A stretch of DNA of 64,000 nt from Falsigemmobacter faecalis (GTDB lineage: Bacteria > Pseudomonadota > Alphaproteobacteria > Rhodobacterales > Rhodobacteraceae). Positions within the stretch are counted from its first letter, which is position 1; each line of letters opens with the position of its first letter. Made by a program: the position numbers and the translations under genes. The notes beneath the pieces are model-generated. The model was not told where the DNA came from and ran no database searches. It saw only the letters and a list, made by a program, of their open reading frames with translations. Location: positions 1 through 64,000 of the forward strand of contig NZ_RRAZ01000014.1 of the NCBI RefSeq assembly GCF_003863335.1, written 5' to 3'. This document shows, in pieces, positions 55,191 to 63,397 of the stretch.

Positions 55191-56375
55191 TCAGAACATG
55201 CTGATCGGGCCGCGCGGACCACGCGAACCGGCGCCGCCACCCGCACCTGCACGGGTCGGACGGCCTGCGCTGACGACTTCTTCGCCCTCAGAAAGGCCTG
55301 ACAGGATCGCCGCCTGGGTGGCCGTGGTCAGACCCACCTCAACCACGCGCTCAGCCGGCACAGCCGCGCCGGGGCTGAGAACCTTAACCACGCGCTGGCC
55401 GCCGGCATTGCTTGAAAGCGCCGCTGTGGGCACCGTCAGCACGTTTTCTGCCGAATCGAGCAGGATCGACACCTCCGCCGTCATCCCAATGCGCAGCACG
55501 CCATCGGGGTTGGGAACATCCAGCAATGCGTTGAAGTAAATGGCTTTTGAGGTGTCGATATCATCCGAGGTGGCGATGGAGGCCGGGGCGGGCTCGACCG
55601 CGCGAAGCGTTGCGCGAAAGCGCATCTCGGGCGCGCCCGGCAGGGTGAAAGTCGCCGGAAGACCGGGTTTGACGTTAATCACATCGGCCTCAGAGATCTC
55701 GGCCTTAACCACCATCGTGTCCAGACGCGCCAGTTTGATCACCGTTGGGCTGGACTGATTGGCGTTCAGGGTCTGCCCTTCCCGCACCGTCACCGCGACG
55801 ACCGTGCCGTCTGAGGGCGCGGTGATTCGCGTGCGCTCCAGCGCGATGCGCGAGGATTGCACCGAAAGCTCCGCCTGCGCATGAGAGGCTTCGAGCGCCT
55901 TCAGATTGGCCTCTGCCACCTTCAGCTGCGTCTCAGCGGCCTCCAGATCCTGGGTGGTGGTCAGCCGCTTTTCGGTAAGCTGGCGTCTGCGATCAAGGGA
56001 CTGGCGCGCCTCAACAATCGTGGCCTCCTGCGAGATGATCTGCGCATCGATCTGCGCCAGAGCGGCCTCAGCGCGCAACAGGGCGGTCTGCTGCTCTTCG
56101 GGATCCAGCTGCGCGACGAGGTCTCCGGCCTGCAGCACATCGCCCAGCTTCACCGGCAGCGACTGCACCTGGCCGCCGACCTGCGCCCCGACCGAGACGA
56201 GGCTGGCAGATTCGATGACGCCCGCGGCAAGCACCGACTGCCGCAGAGTGCCCCGCTGCACCGTCACGGTCTGCGGACGCTCAGCCGTTTTGGAGGCCGC
56301 ATCCGCGCCCCAGACCCACCAGGCCGCGCCCCCCGCCAGTGCCAGCACCAGCAGCACCCAGATCCACCTGCGCAT
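55191..56375 (-). CDS. macA: MacA-type periplasmic adaptor (HlyD family)
   Basis: The 394-residue membrane-fusion protein has an N-terminal membrane anchor (RRWIWVLLVLALAGGAAWWVW), a lipoyl half-motif (GVIESASLVSVGAQVGGQVQSL), a coiled-coil hairpin (about residues 90-180), the second lipoyl half (RTRITAPSDGTVVAV) and beta-barrel domains. The C-terminus is Gly/Arg-rich (TRAGAGGGAGSRGPRGP). It recruits the outer-membrane channel to MacB. The ATG at 56375 is well spaced from AAGGAGTGG; an upstream GTG is too close to it. Confidence 0.92.
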   Translation of the reverse strand: MRRWIWVLLVLALAGGAAWWVWGADAASKTAERPQTVTVQRGTLRQSVLAAGVIESASLVSVGAQVGGQVQSLPVKLGDVLQAGDLVAQLDPEEQQTALLRAEAALAQIDAQIISQEATIVEARQSLDRRRQLTEKRLTTTQDLEAAETQLKVAEANLKALEASHAQAELSVQSSRIALERTRITAPSDGTVVAVTVREGQTLNANQSSPTVIKLARLDTMVVKAEISEADVINVKPGLPATFTLPGAPEMRFRATLRAVEPAPASIATSDDIDTSKAIYFNALLDVPNPDGVLRIGMTAEVSILLDSAENVLTVPTAALSSNAGGQRVVKVLSPGAAVPAERVVEVGLTTATQAAILSGLSEGEEVVSAGRPTRAGAGGGAGSRGPRGPISMF

Positions 56376-56494
56376 AAAGACCACTCCTTAAGTTCTTACC
56401 GCTCTATACGGATCAGCCCCGGCTTTCCGTCGAAAAACCTTGTGATCCGGCAAAGCGGGTTGTGGACAGGCTCGACAGACCGTCGCCGGCAGGA

Positions 56495-56504
56495 TTATCT
56501 ATAA
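56495..56504. promoter_or_regulatory. BioR box overlapping the bioR leader
   Basis: TTATCTATAA is the exact BioR recognition palindrome known from Agrobacterium, Brucella and Paracoccus. It ends 3 bases before the bioR start codon and indicates autoregulation. Confidence 0.85.
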
Positions 56505-56507
56505 TTT

Positions 56508-57161
56508 ATGAAGAAAGAAATGACCCTCTCGGAAGTGATCTTCGCCCGCCTCTCTGAGCGGATTATCAGCGGAGAGCTGGCCGCCGGAAGCCCCCTGCGC
56601 CAGGATCATATCGCGGCAGAATTTCAGGCAAGCCACGTCCCCGTGCGGGAGGCCTTTCGAGAGCTTGAGGCCAGGGGCCTCGCCCAAAGATTGCCCCGCC
56701 GGGGCACAAGGGTGGCCGAGGTCCCCGGCGGGGCCCTGCGTGAAGTCGCGGAAATGCGCGCCGTGCTTGAACCGCTCGCCCTGCGCCATGCCGCGCCACA
56801 GATCACCGGCGCGGTTCTGCAGCGCGCGGCAGATGCCAATCAAGAGGCTGAAAACGCAGACGATATTTACGCCTGGGAAGATGCAAACCGGCGCTTTCAC
56901 CGCTCTCTTCTGGAGCCCTGCGGGATGGATCGGCTGCTGCGCAGCATCGATGATCTGCACCTCGCCTCGGCCCGCTTTCTCTTCGCGGGCAAAAGTCGCG
57001 AGTGGCAAAGCCCGTCGGACCGCGATCACCGCGCCATCCTGGCCGCCCTGCGCGCCGGGGATAGTGCAAGCGCCTGCTCTATTCTGGCGCGGCATGTGCA
57101 ATGGACCCACCCGCGACTGCGCCTCCAGGGCAGCGGCTTCAACCCGCGGAACCCGCTCTGA
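56508..57161 (+). CDS. bioR: BioR, GntR-family repressor of biotin genes
   Basis: The 217-residue protein has an N-terminal GntR winged helix (LSERIISGELAAGSPLRQDHIAAEFQASHVPVREAFRELEARGL) and a C-terminal FCD domain with conserved metal-site histidines (FHRSLLE, DHRAIL). The identical 14-mer ATTATCTATAATTT lies directly before this gene and directly after it, before bioY, which identifies it as BioR. The box abuts the ATG and there is no Shine-Dalgarno between them, so the mRNA may be leaderless or the real start may be slightly downstream. Confidence 0.92.
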   Translation: MKKEMTLSEVIFARLSERIISGELAAGSPLRQDHIAAEFQASHVPVREAFRELEARGLAQRLPRRGTRVAEVPGGALREVAEMRAVLEPLALRHAAPQITGAVLQRAADANQEAENADDIYAWEDANRRFHRSLLEPCGMDRLLRSIDDLHLASARFLFAGKSREWQSPSDRDHRAILAALRAGDSASACSILARHVQWTHPRLRLQGSGFNPRNPL

Positions 57162-57162
57162 A

Positions 57163-57172
57163 TTATCTATAA
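57163..57172. promoter_or_regulatory. BioR box upstream of bioY
   Basis: TTATCTATAA again, 2 bases after the bioR stop codon and 77 bp before bioY. BioR bound here should repress biotin uptake. Confidence 0.85.
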
Positions 57173-57248
57173 TTTGACAGGAGATCCTTTCAGCGACGCG
57201 CCGGGGCAGCAAGATCAGGCGCTGTTGTGACTGTTTTCGGAGGACCCC

Positions 57249-57791
57249 ATGTCGATCCATTCCCCTGCTGCCCACCCGCTGCGCCGCCTGCCGCTGGCGC
57301 GTGAACTTTCAATCGCCTTCGCGGCCATTTTGCTGCTGGCGCTTTCGGCGCGGGTGCAGGTGCCGTTCTGGCCTGTTCCGATGACGCTGCAGACCCTGAC
57401 CGTCATGGGCCTTGGCCTGACGCTTGGCGCGCGGCGTGGCGCGGCCATTACGGCGGGCTATCTGCTGGCGGGCCTTGCGGGAATGCCGGTCTTTGCCGGA
57501 GCGATGGCGGGACCTGCGGCCTTCATGAGTCCGACTGCGGGCTTCCTGATGGGCATGCCGCTGATGGCAGCGATCGCGGGCCTTGGCCGGGGGCGTGGCG
57601 CGCTGGTCCGAACCCTGGCTCTGATCGGCGCAAGCTTTGCGCTTTATGCGGCGGGGCTGGCCTGGCTGTCGCAATTCGTTGCGGCGGACCGCCTGCTTGC
57701 AGTGGGCCTGCTGCCCTTCCTTGTGGGTGACAGCGTGAAAATCGCACTTTGCGCACTTTTCCCGGCAATATCAGGCCGATTTACACGTTAA
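57249..57791 (+). CDS. bioY: BioY, biotin-specific substrate-binding component
   Basis: Membrane S component of ECF-type biotin uptake, 180 residues with about six helices. Family motifs are ARVQVPFWPVPMTLQTL, GLTLGARRGAAITAGYLLAGLAGMPVF and FLVGDSVKIALCALF. No bioM or bioN genes are adjacent; solitary BioY can transport biotin in some alphaproteobacteria. Regulation by BioR is indicated by the box at 57163. Confidence 0.95.
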   Translation: MSIHSPAAHPLRRLPLARELSIAFAAILLLALSARVQVPFWPVPMTLQTLTVMGLGLTLGARRGAAITAGYLLAGLAGMPVFAGAMAGPAAFMSPTAGFLMGMPLMAAIAGLGRGRGALVRTLALIGASFALYAAGLAWLSQFVAADRLLAVGLLPFLVGDSVKIALCALFPAISGRFTR

Positions 57792-58059
57792 AATTGAGCG
57801 TCGTACCCCTTCGTCGCCGTGACGGAGGGGGATCCGCTTCACTCTTGTTAATAATTTTGCGCCCGTGCAGTATTGCGATTGACGGAGCCCGCGCCCAGGC
57901 GCACCTCCATCACACTGATGAGTTTCCCGCTTACCCCTAAGTCGACCACTGACCCCATGGCCGGATCGCTCCGCCATCACTGCAGGACCTGCCGATGCAC
58001 ACCGGCCCCAGCCCATCGCACCTGCCCCTGACGGCTCTTTCAGACCGGAGCTTTGCCAT

Positions 58060-58776
58060 GTGGAGCGGCCGGATATGGAGCTGATAGACCTCGGCCATGA
58101 TCCGGATGTGCCAGGGCAGATCGATGCCTTCCTGTTGCAGCTGCGCGAAAAACTGGAACTGGATCACCTGGCCTATGCGGGCATGAATCCGGTCTCCAAC
58201 AGCGTGCATGGCTATGTGACCTATCCCGACGCCTGGAAAGCGCATTACGCCAGTTCCGGCTTTGTGACGATCGATCCGGCCGTGCATCTCGCGCGCCGCT
58301 CTATAGCGCCGGTCGACTGGAAGCGCTTTGATCGCAATGATGATTTTTCCAAAGTTTTCGCCAATGCCCGTGATTTCGGGATCAGCGATCAGGGGCTGAC
58401 CATCCCGGTCCGTGGCCCCTATGGCGACACCGGCCTGCTCAGCGTGACGCGCGACTGCTCACCTGCGGAATGGCAGCTTTTAACGCGCAAGATCATCGGA
58501 GAACTGCAGTCGGTCGCGGTGCATGTCCATGATGCGGTGATGCGCTCGGACAAGCTGTCGCGGCTGTTGCGCACCCCGAACCTGTCGACCCGGGAGCGCG
58601 AGATCCTGCAATGGATCGCCGCCGGAAAATCGCAGCAGGATGTGGGGGATATTCTGGGAATTTCGCACCGCACGGTTGAGGTGCATCTGCGCTCGGCGCG
58701 CGACAAGCTTTATTCGCTGACCACGCCCCATGCCGTTGCCCGCGCGATTGCCTTCGGGCTGATTTATCCGATCTGA
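58060..58776 (+). CDS. LuxR-family quorum-sensing regulator
   Basis: The 238-residue protein has an N-terminal autoinducer-binding domain with family residues in LDHLAYAG, VTYPDAWKAHYASSGFVTIDPAV and GISDQGLTIPVRGPYGDTG, and a C-terminal HTH (LSTREREILQWIAAGKSQQDVGDILGISHRTVEVHL in the last 65 residues). The start is uncertain: GTG 58060 shares a GGAG site with an out-of-frame ATG at 58058 that opens an eight-codon frame, and ATG 58075 is an alternative. The luxI-type gene is nearby in convergent orientation. Confidence 0.92.
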   Translation: MERPDMELIDLGHDPDVPGQIDAFLLQLREKLELDHLAYAGMNPVSNSVHGYVTYPDAWKAHYASSGFVTIDPAVHLARRSIAPVDWKRFDRNDDFSKVFANARDFGISDQGLTIPVRGPYGDTGLLSVTRDCSPAEWQLLTRKIIGELQSVAVHVHDAVMRSDKLSRLLRTPNLSTREREILQWIAAGKSQQDVGDILGISHRTVEVHLRSARDKLYSLTTPHAVARAIAFGLIYPI

Positions 58777-58781
58777 AAGAA

Positions 58782-58821
58782 CCGTCCGTCCGTCCCGGGG
58801 AGCATCGGGACGGACGGACGG
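58782..58821 (+). repeat. Perfect 15-bp hairpin after the luxR-type gene
   Basis: CCGTCCGTCCGTCCC and GGGACGGACGGACGG pair over 15 bp with a 10-nt loop, 6 nt past the stop codon. Each arm is a triple GTCC/GGAC tandem repeat. No U-tract follows, so it may stabilise mRNA or stop polymerase only with help. Confidence 0.6.
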
Positions 58822-58921
58822 GAACATGCGCGCACCCGTGTTGGGGAACACCAGGCCCGGGGAGACCTGTCGGATGCCTTGCAGAGCGCTGTTGGCACCC
58901 TGCCGCCTGCTCAGAACAGGG

Positions 58922-59182
58922 TCAGGCGCTGCGTTCGAGGCGGCGACCGACGGTAGAGGTCGCCTCCTGCAGAGCCAGCAGATCGGCCTCAATTTCATAG
59001 GCCAGACGGTCACCGCAGGGGTTACGGTCGCCCAGCATCCGCATGAGGACAATCATGAACAACAGCCACGCGCCGCTGGTATAACTCAGCGCGATAAGGG
59101 AAAAGCCGGCCCCGAAAGCCCAGGCGATCAGGGCGCAGAACATTCCGAAGACGCTTGCGCCGATCAGTGAGATCAGTGCCAT
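58922..59182 (-). CDS. Small two-helix membrane protein between luxR and luxI
   Basis: An 86-residue protein with two membrane helices (about residues 3-22 and 25-46), a short basic loop (RMLGDRNPCGDR) and a charged helix (LAYEIEADLLALQEA). The layout matches the protein at 52624-52956 and the two are probably paralogues. The start ATG at 59182 follows GGAAGGAAAG. It lies 89 nt downstream of luxI on the same strand and may be co-transcribed with it. Function unknown. Confidence 0.75.
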   Translation of the reverse strand: MALISLIGASVFGMFCALIAWAFGAGFSLIALSYTSGAWLLFMIVLMRMLGDRNPCGDRLAYEIEADLLALQEATSTVGRRLERSA

Positions 59183-59271
59183 TTCAGCTTTCCTTCCTTC
59201 GCGCCGCCTGCACAGCGGAGCGGGTTTATCCACGGGTTCCGGACCATCCGGACTGTGGCTGTTGACAGGGC

Positions 59272-59940
59272 TCAGGCGGCGACCGGTTCGCGCAGTCGGG
59301 CCCGCAGAGCGACAACCTCATCTTCCGGTGCCATCACGTCATTATGGATGCCAGAGAAGGCCCGCACGCGGTCGATCCGCTCATCGCTGCAGTCCAGCAG
59401 CGCCGCCATCGCAGATACTTTGCCCATCGGATGGGTCGAGCCGAGATAGTCGTAAGGCGCGTTGTCCGACCGTTTGAGCACACGGTTCATCACCGGGTCG
59501 ATCACGGTGATGATGTCGGTCACACCGGCATCACGGCAGTATTCCAGCGAACCGATCATCAGCTCACAGGTGGCCTGCGAGACGCCCTTCATGGTGCCGT
59601 CGCGGGTCAGACGCTCGGTATCGACGCAGAAACGGGTCGATTCCCAGATCTGCGAGGAGCGCAGCGGCGGCTCACCATCCAGAAGAACCTGAAAGACGTC
59701 CGAGAGCATATGCGGACCCGTGGTCTGCAGAGCGCGCACACAGGAAACCACATGGCCTTCGTCGTCCAGCCCGATGACATAAACCGGGTCAAGATGGTCA
59801 AACTGGTCGATTTCGCGACCGTTTTTCACATCGACTTCCCAGCCCAGACGGCCACCGAAAACCCGGCCGCGCAGCAGAAACATTTCATCCAGCAGATCGC
59901 TGAACCGGTGGCGATTAAGTGCGTCTACGACGATGATCAT
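59272..59940 (-). CDS. Acyl-homoserine-lactone synthase, LuxI family
   Basis: Makes an AHL signal from SAM and an acylated carrier. The 222-residue protein has all the conserved LuxI positions: Arg24, Phe28, Trp34, Glu43, Asp45, Asp48, Arg69, Phe83, Glu100 and Arg103. The ATG at 59940 gives MIIVVDALNR and follows AGGGAG; the open frame upstream is spurious. The acyl chain cannot be deduced from the sequence by eye. Confidence 0.94.
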   Translation of the reverse strand: MIIVVDALNRHRFSDLLDEMFLLRGRVFGGRLGWEVDVKNGREIDQFDHLDPVYVIGLDDEGHVVSCVRALQTTGPHMLSDVFQVLLDGEPPLRSSQIWESTRFCVDTERLTRDGTMKGVSQATCELMIGSLEYCRDAGVTDIITVIDPVMNRVLKRSDNAPYDYLGSTHPMGKVSAMAALLDCSDERIDRVRAFSGIHNDVMAPEDEVVALRARLREPVAA

Positions 59941-60001
59941 GTTGAGCTCCCTGACCCCTGTTATGAAGCCAGGATAGATCTGTCGTTCCGACCTGCCTAT
60001 G

Positions 60002-60013
60002 CGGGAAATCCCG
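60002..60013. promoter_or_regulatory. Short palindrome upstream of luxI
   Basis: CGGGA-AA-TCCCG lies 62 bp upstream of the synthase start. It is a possible regulator site but does not match the 20-bp lux box. Confidence 0.3.
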
Positions 60014-60046
60014 TAGAGGGCGAGCCGGGACCCGGTGCCGCCGCCG

Positions 60047-61678
60047 TCAAAGCGTCTTGGGCCGCTCAATAATCGGCAGATCGTCGTGCGAGGTGACGGC
60101 GCGGCGCTCAATCATACGGTGCACAACGGGGCGGCCGGGGCCTTTGTGCAGCGCCAGAAGGCGCTCAAAGTTCACCGCGTCGTTGCGGGTACGGCGTTGA
60201 TTATGGCGGATATATTCGTCCCATGTCGGAACGTGATAGGCCTCCACCCAGATGTCAGGGTTCTCCAGATCACGCATGAGGGACCATTGCCGCGCCCCGT
60301 CCCGCAGCCGCACACGGCGGCGCTCAGACATCTCTTTTAAAAATTCTTCGGTCCTCTCAGCGGGGATTTCCCAGTCCAGCATGACCATAATCGGCCCCGA
60401 GCGCGCCTTCAGGTTCAGCCGAAGTGCCGGAGCGTGGAAGCTGTTGGCCGGATCAAGATCGACTTCCGAGAACTCCGGCATCGGAAAGAATCGCCCCCAA
60501 AGCGCGCCACCCAGCATGAAAAGCGCGGCCAGAAGCAGCGCCACCACCGGCCCCCAGACCTCTGAAACCGCGCCCCAGAGCCAGCTGCCAAAAGCCATGC
60601 CGCCGAATGTGGCGGTCTGATAAATCGCAATCACCCGCCCCACGACCCACCGCGGCGTGGCAAGCTGTGCCGAAACATTGAACAGCGAGAGGGCCATCAC
60701 CCAGGCCAGACCCGCGATCATCAGCCCCGGGATTGCCGTCGCCACCGAATGCGACAGCCCAAGCAGCGTCACCCCCAGGGCAAAAGCCACGAAAGAGCCG
60801 GCAATGATCGTCTCAATCTGATAGTGCTGCCGCAGTTTTGGCGAAGCCAGCGCCCCGAAGATCGCGCCCACCCCAAAAGCGCCAAGCAGGATCCCGTAGA
60901 CCTCGGCCGAAGCGCTTAAAAGATCGCGCGTCACCGCCGGCAGCAGCGCCAGCAGCACCACAGCCGCAATGCCGAAGATAAACCCCCGCGTCATAATCCG
61001 GATCAGGTTCGGCGAGAGCAGCACATAGCGCAGCCCCACCGCGATAGCCGATCCAAGCCGCTCACCGGGAAGGTTTTTCTCCTCCACCGGCCTTTTCCAG
61101 ACCCAGAGCGCCCAGATCAGCGCCAGATAGCTGACCGCATTGATCGCAAAAGCCGCCGAAGGCCCGGACCAGGCCACCACCAGGCCGCCGATCGCCGGGC
61201 CGAGCGAGCGCATCATATTGAAACTCATAGCATTCAGCGTCACCGCTGAGGCCAGCTCCTCGCGGGGCACCAGATCTCTGACCGAGGCCTGCCAGGACGG
61301 CAGATGCAAAGCCGTGCCAAGCCCCAGCAGAAACGTGAAGCACAAAAGCGACCAGGGCGTCAGCACTCCGGCCCAGGCAGCTGCCGCCAGCGCCGCCGAC
61401 ACCAGCGCCATAAAGCTTTGCGAAACAAGCATCACTTTACGCCGGTCATAGTTATCCGCCATGGCCCCCGCCGGGATCGCCAGCAGCATGATCGGCAGCG
61501 TGGTCGAGGCCTGCACCAGCGCAATCATATCATGCGACGCGGTCAGACTGGTCATCATCCAGCCCGCCCCCACATTCTGGATCAGCGAGCCAAGATTGGC
61601 AAAGAGCGTCGATATCCAAATGATCCGATAGGCCGGGTAACTGAGCGGGGAGAAGGCGGAACGGTCTGGCTTGGTCAT
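60047..61678 (-). CDS. MFS exporter with a C-terminal soluble domain (MFS_3 family)
   Basis: The 543-residue protein has about eleven or twelve helices in the first 400 residues with the EntS/DUF894-like pattern (WISTLFANLGSLIQNVGAGWMM, MADNYDRRKVML, LNAMSFNMMRSLGPAIGG). The last 130 residues are soluble and resemble an antibiotic-biosynthesis-monooxygenase ferredoxin-like fold (IMVMLDWEIPAERTEEFLKEM, EAYHVPTWDEYIRHNQRR). It probably exports a small metabolite or siderophore. The ATG at 61678 is chosen over a TTG at 61702. Confidence 0.88.
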   Translation of the reverse strand: MTKPDRSAFSPLSYPAYRIIWISTLFANLGSLIQNVGAGWMMTSLTASHDMIALVQASTTLPIMLLAIPAGAMADNYDRRKVMLVSQSFMALVSAALAAAAWAGVLTPWSLLCFTFLLGLGTALHLPSWQASVRDLVPREELASAVTLNAMSFNMMRSLGPAIGGLVVAWSGPSAAFAINAVSYLALIWALWVWKRPVEEKNLPGERLGSAIAVGLRYVLLSPNLIRIMTRGFIFGIAAVVLLALLPAVTRDLLSASAEVYGILLGAFGVGAIFGALASPKLRQHYQIETIIAGSFVAFALGVTLLGLSHSVATAIPGLMIAGLAWVMALSLFNVSAQLATPRWVVGRVIAIYQTATFGGMAFGSWLWGAVSEVWGPVVALLLAALFMLGGALWGRFFPMPEFSEVDLDPANSFHAPALRLNLKARSGPIMVMLDWEIPAERTEEFLKEMSERRRVRLRDGARQWSLMRDLENPDIWVEAYHVPTWDEYIRHNQRRTRNDAVNFERLLALHKGPGRPVVHRMIERRAVTSHDDLPIIERPKTL

Positions 61679-61752
61679 ATCTCGACGCGGCTCTGGCGCC
61701 AAACGCGCCGGGATGAAGTTACGGGAACGCGGGCTCTCTCAACACCCGAACC

Positions 61753-61771
61753 GCCTGGCGACACGCCAGGC
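61753..61771 (-). repeat. Stem-loop downstream of fliP
   Basis: GCCTGGCG / CGCCAGGC with a 3-nt loop, 58 nt past the fliP stop. The sequence after it on the minus strand is not U-rich, so termination is uncertain. Confidence 0.4.
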
Positions 61772-61828
61772 CCGGGCTGATCTGACACTGGCCCTGCGCC
61801 GCAACAGCGTCAACCGCCGAAAACCGGC

Positions 61829-62545
61829 TCAACCATAGCTTCGCACCAGGGCCGAAGCCACGAGCGTCCAGCCGTCCGCCACCACAAAGAAGGCCAGCTT
61901 GAACGGCAGGGCGACAATGGCGGGCGGCACCATCATCATCCCCATCGACATCAGAATCGCGGCCACCACCAGGTCAATGATGAGAAAGGGCAAAAATAAG
62001 ATAAATCCGATCTGAAAGGCGCGCGTGATCTCGCTGAGAAGAAATGAGGGAATGAGCAGCGACAGATCTGCCTCAGCGGGATCAGCGATCGGGGTCAGGC
62101 CCGGGCGAAGCGCCTCGAGCGCGGCAAAGGTCTCCGGACTCAGGCGCGCCGCCATGAAGTGCCGAAAAGGCGTAATGGCCCTGGGGAAGGCTTCCTCAAG
62201 CGGCATTCGCCCCGCAGCAAAGGGCGCGCCGCCCGCCTCCCAAGCGGCGGTCAGCACCGGATCCATGACATACCAGCTGAGAAAAAGCGCAAGAGTTACA
62301 ATGAGCATATTCGGCGGTGACGCCTGCAACCCCAGCGCCTGGCGCAAAATCGACAGCACCGTGACGATAAAGGGAAAACAGGTCACCATCACCGCAATGC
62401 CCGGCACAAGACTGAGCAGCGTCACCAGCACCAGCAGATGCAAAATCCGCCCGCTCGCGGCACCGCCCTCTCCGAGAGAGAGGGTCAGATCCTGCGCAGC
62501 GGCGGGTGTCGCGAGAAGCGCGATCAGAAGTGCAAGCCGGATCAC
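61829..62545 (-). CDS. fliP: Flagellar type III export protein FliP
   Basis: Core subunit of the flagellar export gate (FliPQR). The 238-residue protein has a signal peptide (MIRLALLIALLATPAAAQ), then FPFIVTVLSILRQALGLQASPPNMLIVTLALFLSWYVM, a periplasmic loop, and the C-terminal helices with LLIPSFLLSEITRAFQIGFILFLPFLIIDLVVAAIL and MGMMMVPP. Its start overlaps the fliN stop by 4 bases (ATGA). It is the last gene of the visible flagellar operon. Confidence 0.96.
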   Translation of the reverse strand: MIRLALLIALLATPAAAQDLTLSLGEGGAASGRILHLLVLVTLLSLVPGIAVMVTCFPFIVTVLSILRQALGLQASPPNMLIVTLALFLSWYVMDPVLTAAWEAGGAPFAAGRMPLEEAFPRAITPFRHFMAARLSPETFAALEALRPGLTPIADPAEADLSLLIPSFLLSEITRAFQIGFILFLPFLIIDLVVAAILMSMGMMMVPPAIVALPFKLAFFVVADGWTLVASALVRSYG

Positions 62546-62817
62546 AGCCCCTCCTGCCCGCCCGTCACTTCCGTCAGACGCACCGCAAGCGTGCCCGGCG
62601 GCTCCCCAGGCTGTTCCTGCAGCTCACCCCGCGCGATCAGCCGCCCGCCGACGTAAAGCTCAACCGGATCCTCGACCCGACGATCCAGCACCAGCACAGC
62701 ATCCGGCCCGAGGCGCAGCAGGTCTTTCACCCGCGCCCGGGCTTTTCCGACGCAGACCGTGATCTCGATCGGCAGACTTGCGAAGGGGTTTTGCGGGGTC
62801 ATCCTTGGGTCATCCAT
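62542..62817 (-). CDS. fliN: Flagellar motor switch protein FliN (SpoA domain)
   Basis: C-ring component, 91 residues. SpoA signature: LPIEITVCVGKARARVKDLLRLGPDAVLVLDRRVEDPVELYVGGRLIARGEL in pieces. The ATG at 62817 follows AGGAGCG and overlaps the fliH gene by 8 bases. The protein is short, essentially the SpoA domain alone. Confidence 0.92.
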   Translation of the reverse strand: MDDPRMTPQNPFASLPIEITVCVGKARARVKDLLRLGPDAVLVLDRRVEDPVELYVGGRLIARGELQEQPGEPPGTLAVRLTEVTGGQEGL

Positions 62818-63397
62818 GGCGGCGCTCCTGCTCAGCCAGTGTAAAAAATTCTTCAATGCTGCGAGTGACTTCTGTCAGCGCCGCCGAGGTATCGATGCGC
62901 AGTTCGCCTGCAGCTGAGCGCAGCCAGACCTCTCCGGGCGGAGTAGCGGGATCTTCGTGCAGCAAAAGGCCTTCAACCGCAGCGCTCAGATCCCGCAGCA
63001 GGGCCATATCATCAGGATTGCAAAGAAGGATGATCCCCTCTGTGACCCCGGCCTCAATCCAGGGGGTCAGGGCCTCTGTGACCAGACCGGGAAGACCGCC
63101 GCGCGCGACCTGCGGCAGGCAGCGGGAGACCAGCTCATTGAGCAGGGGCGACAGCGCCTGAAGCACTTCTGCCCTTGCTGCCGTGAAGGTCAGATTAAGC
63201 GCTTTCAGAGCCGCAATAATGTCATCGCGCCGTGCCGATTCTGTCTGGCTGCGGGCAGCCTCGGCGTCGTCCCAGCCTGCCTGATAGCCGTTCTCGAAAC
63301 CTTCGCGGTGGCTGTCTTCAAGAGCTGCGGCCTGGCCGGACATATCTGACAGCCCGCCAGAAAGCTGAAATTCTTCGAGCTTCAGGGGGAAATTCAA
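62810..63397 (-). CDS. fliH: FliH-like flagellar assembly protein
   Basis: The 195-residue protein has an N-terminal region with repeated Gly/Ala-spaced helices (SHREGFENGYQAGWDDAEAA, a FliH-type GxxxG pattern) and a C-terminal domain (VWLRSAAGELRIDTSAALTEVTRSIEEFF). FliH holds the export ATPase FliI near the C-ring. Identification rests on position between fliF and fliN and on these features; overall similarity is weak as is usual for FliH. Confidence 0.8.
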   Translation of the reverse strand: MNFPLKLEEFQLSGGLSDMSGQAAALEDSHREGFENGYQAGWDDAEAARSQTESARRDDIIAALKALNLTFTAARAEVLQALSPLLNELVSRCLPQVARGGLPGLVTEALTPWIEAGVTEGIILLCNPDDMALLRDLSAAVEGLLLHEDPATPPGEVWLRSAAGELRIDTSAALTEVTRSIEEFFTLAEQERRHG

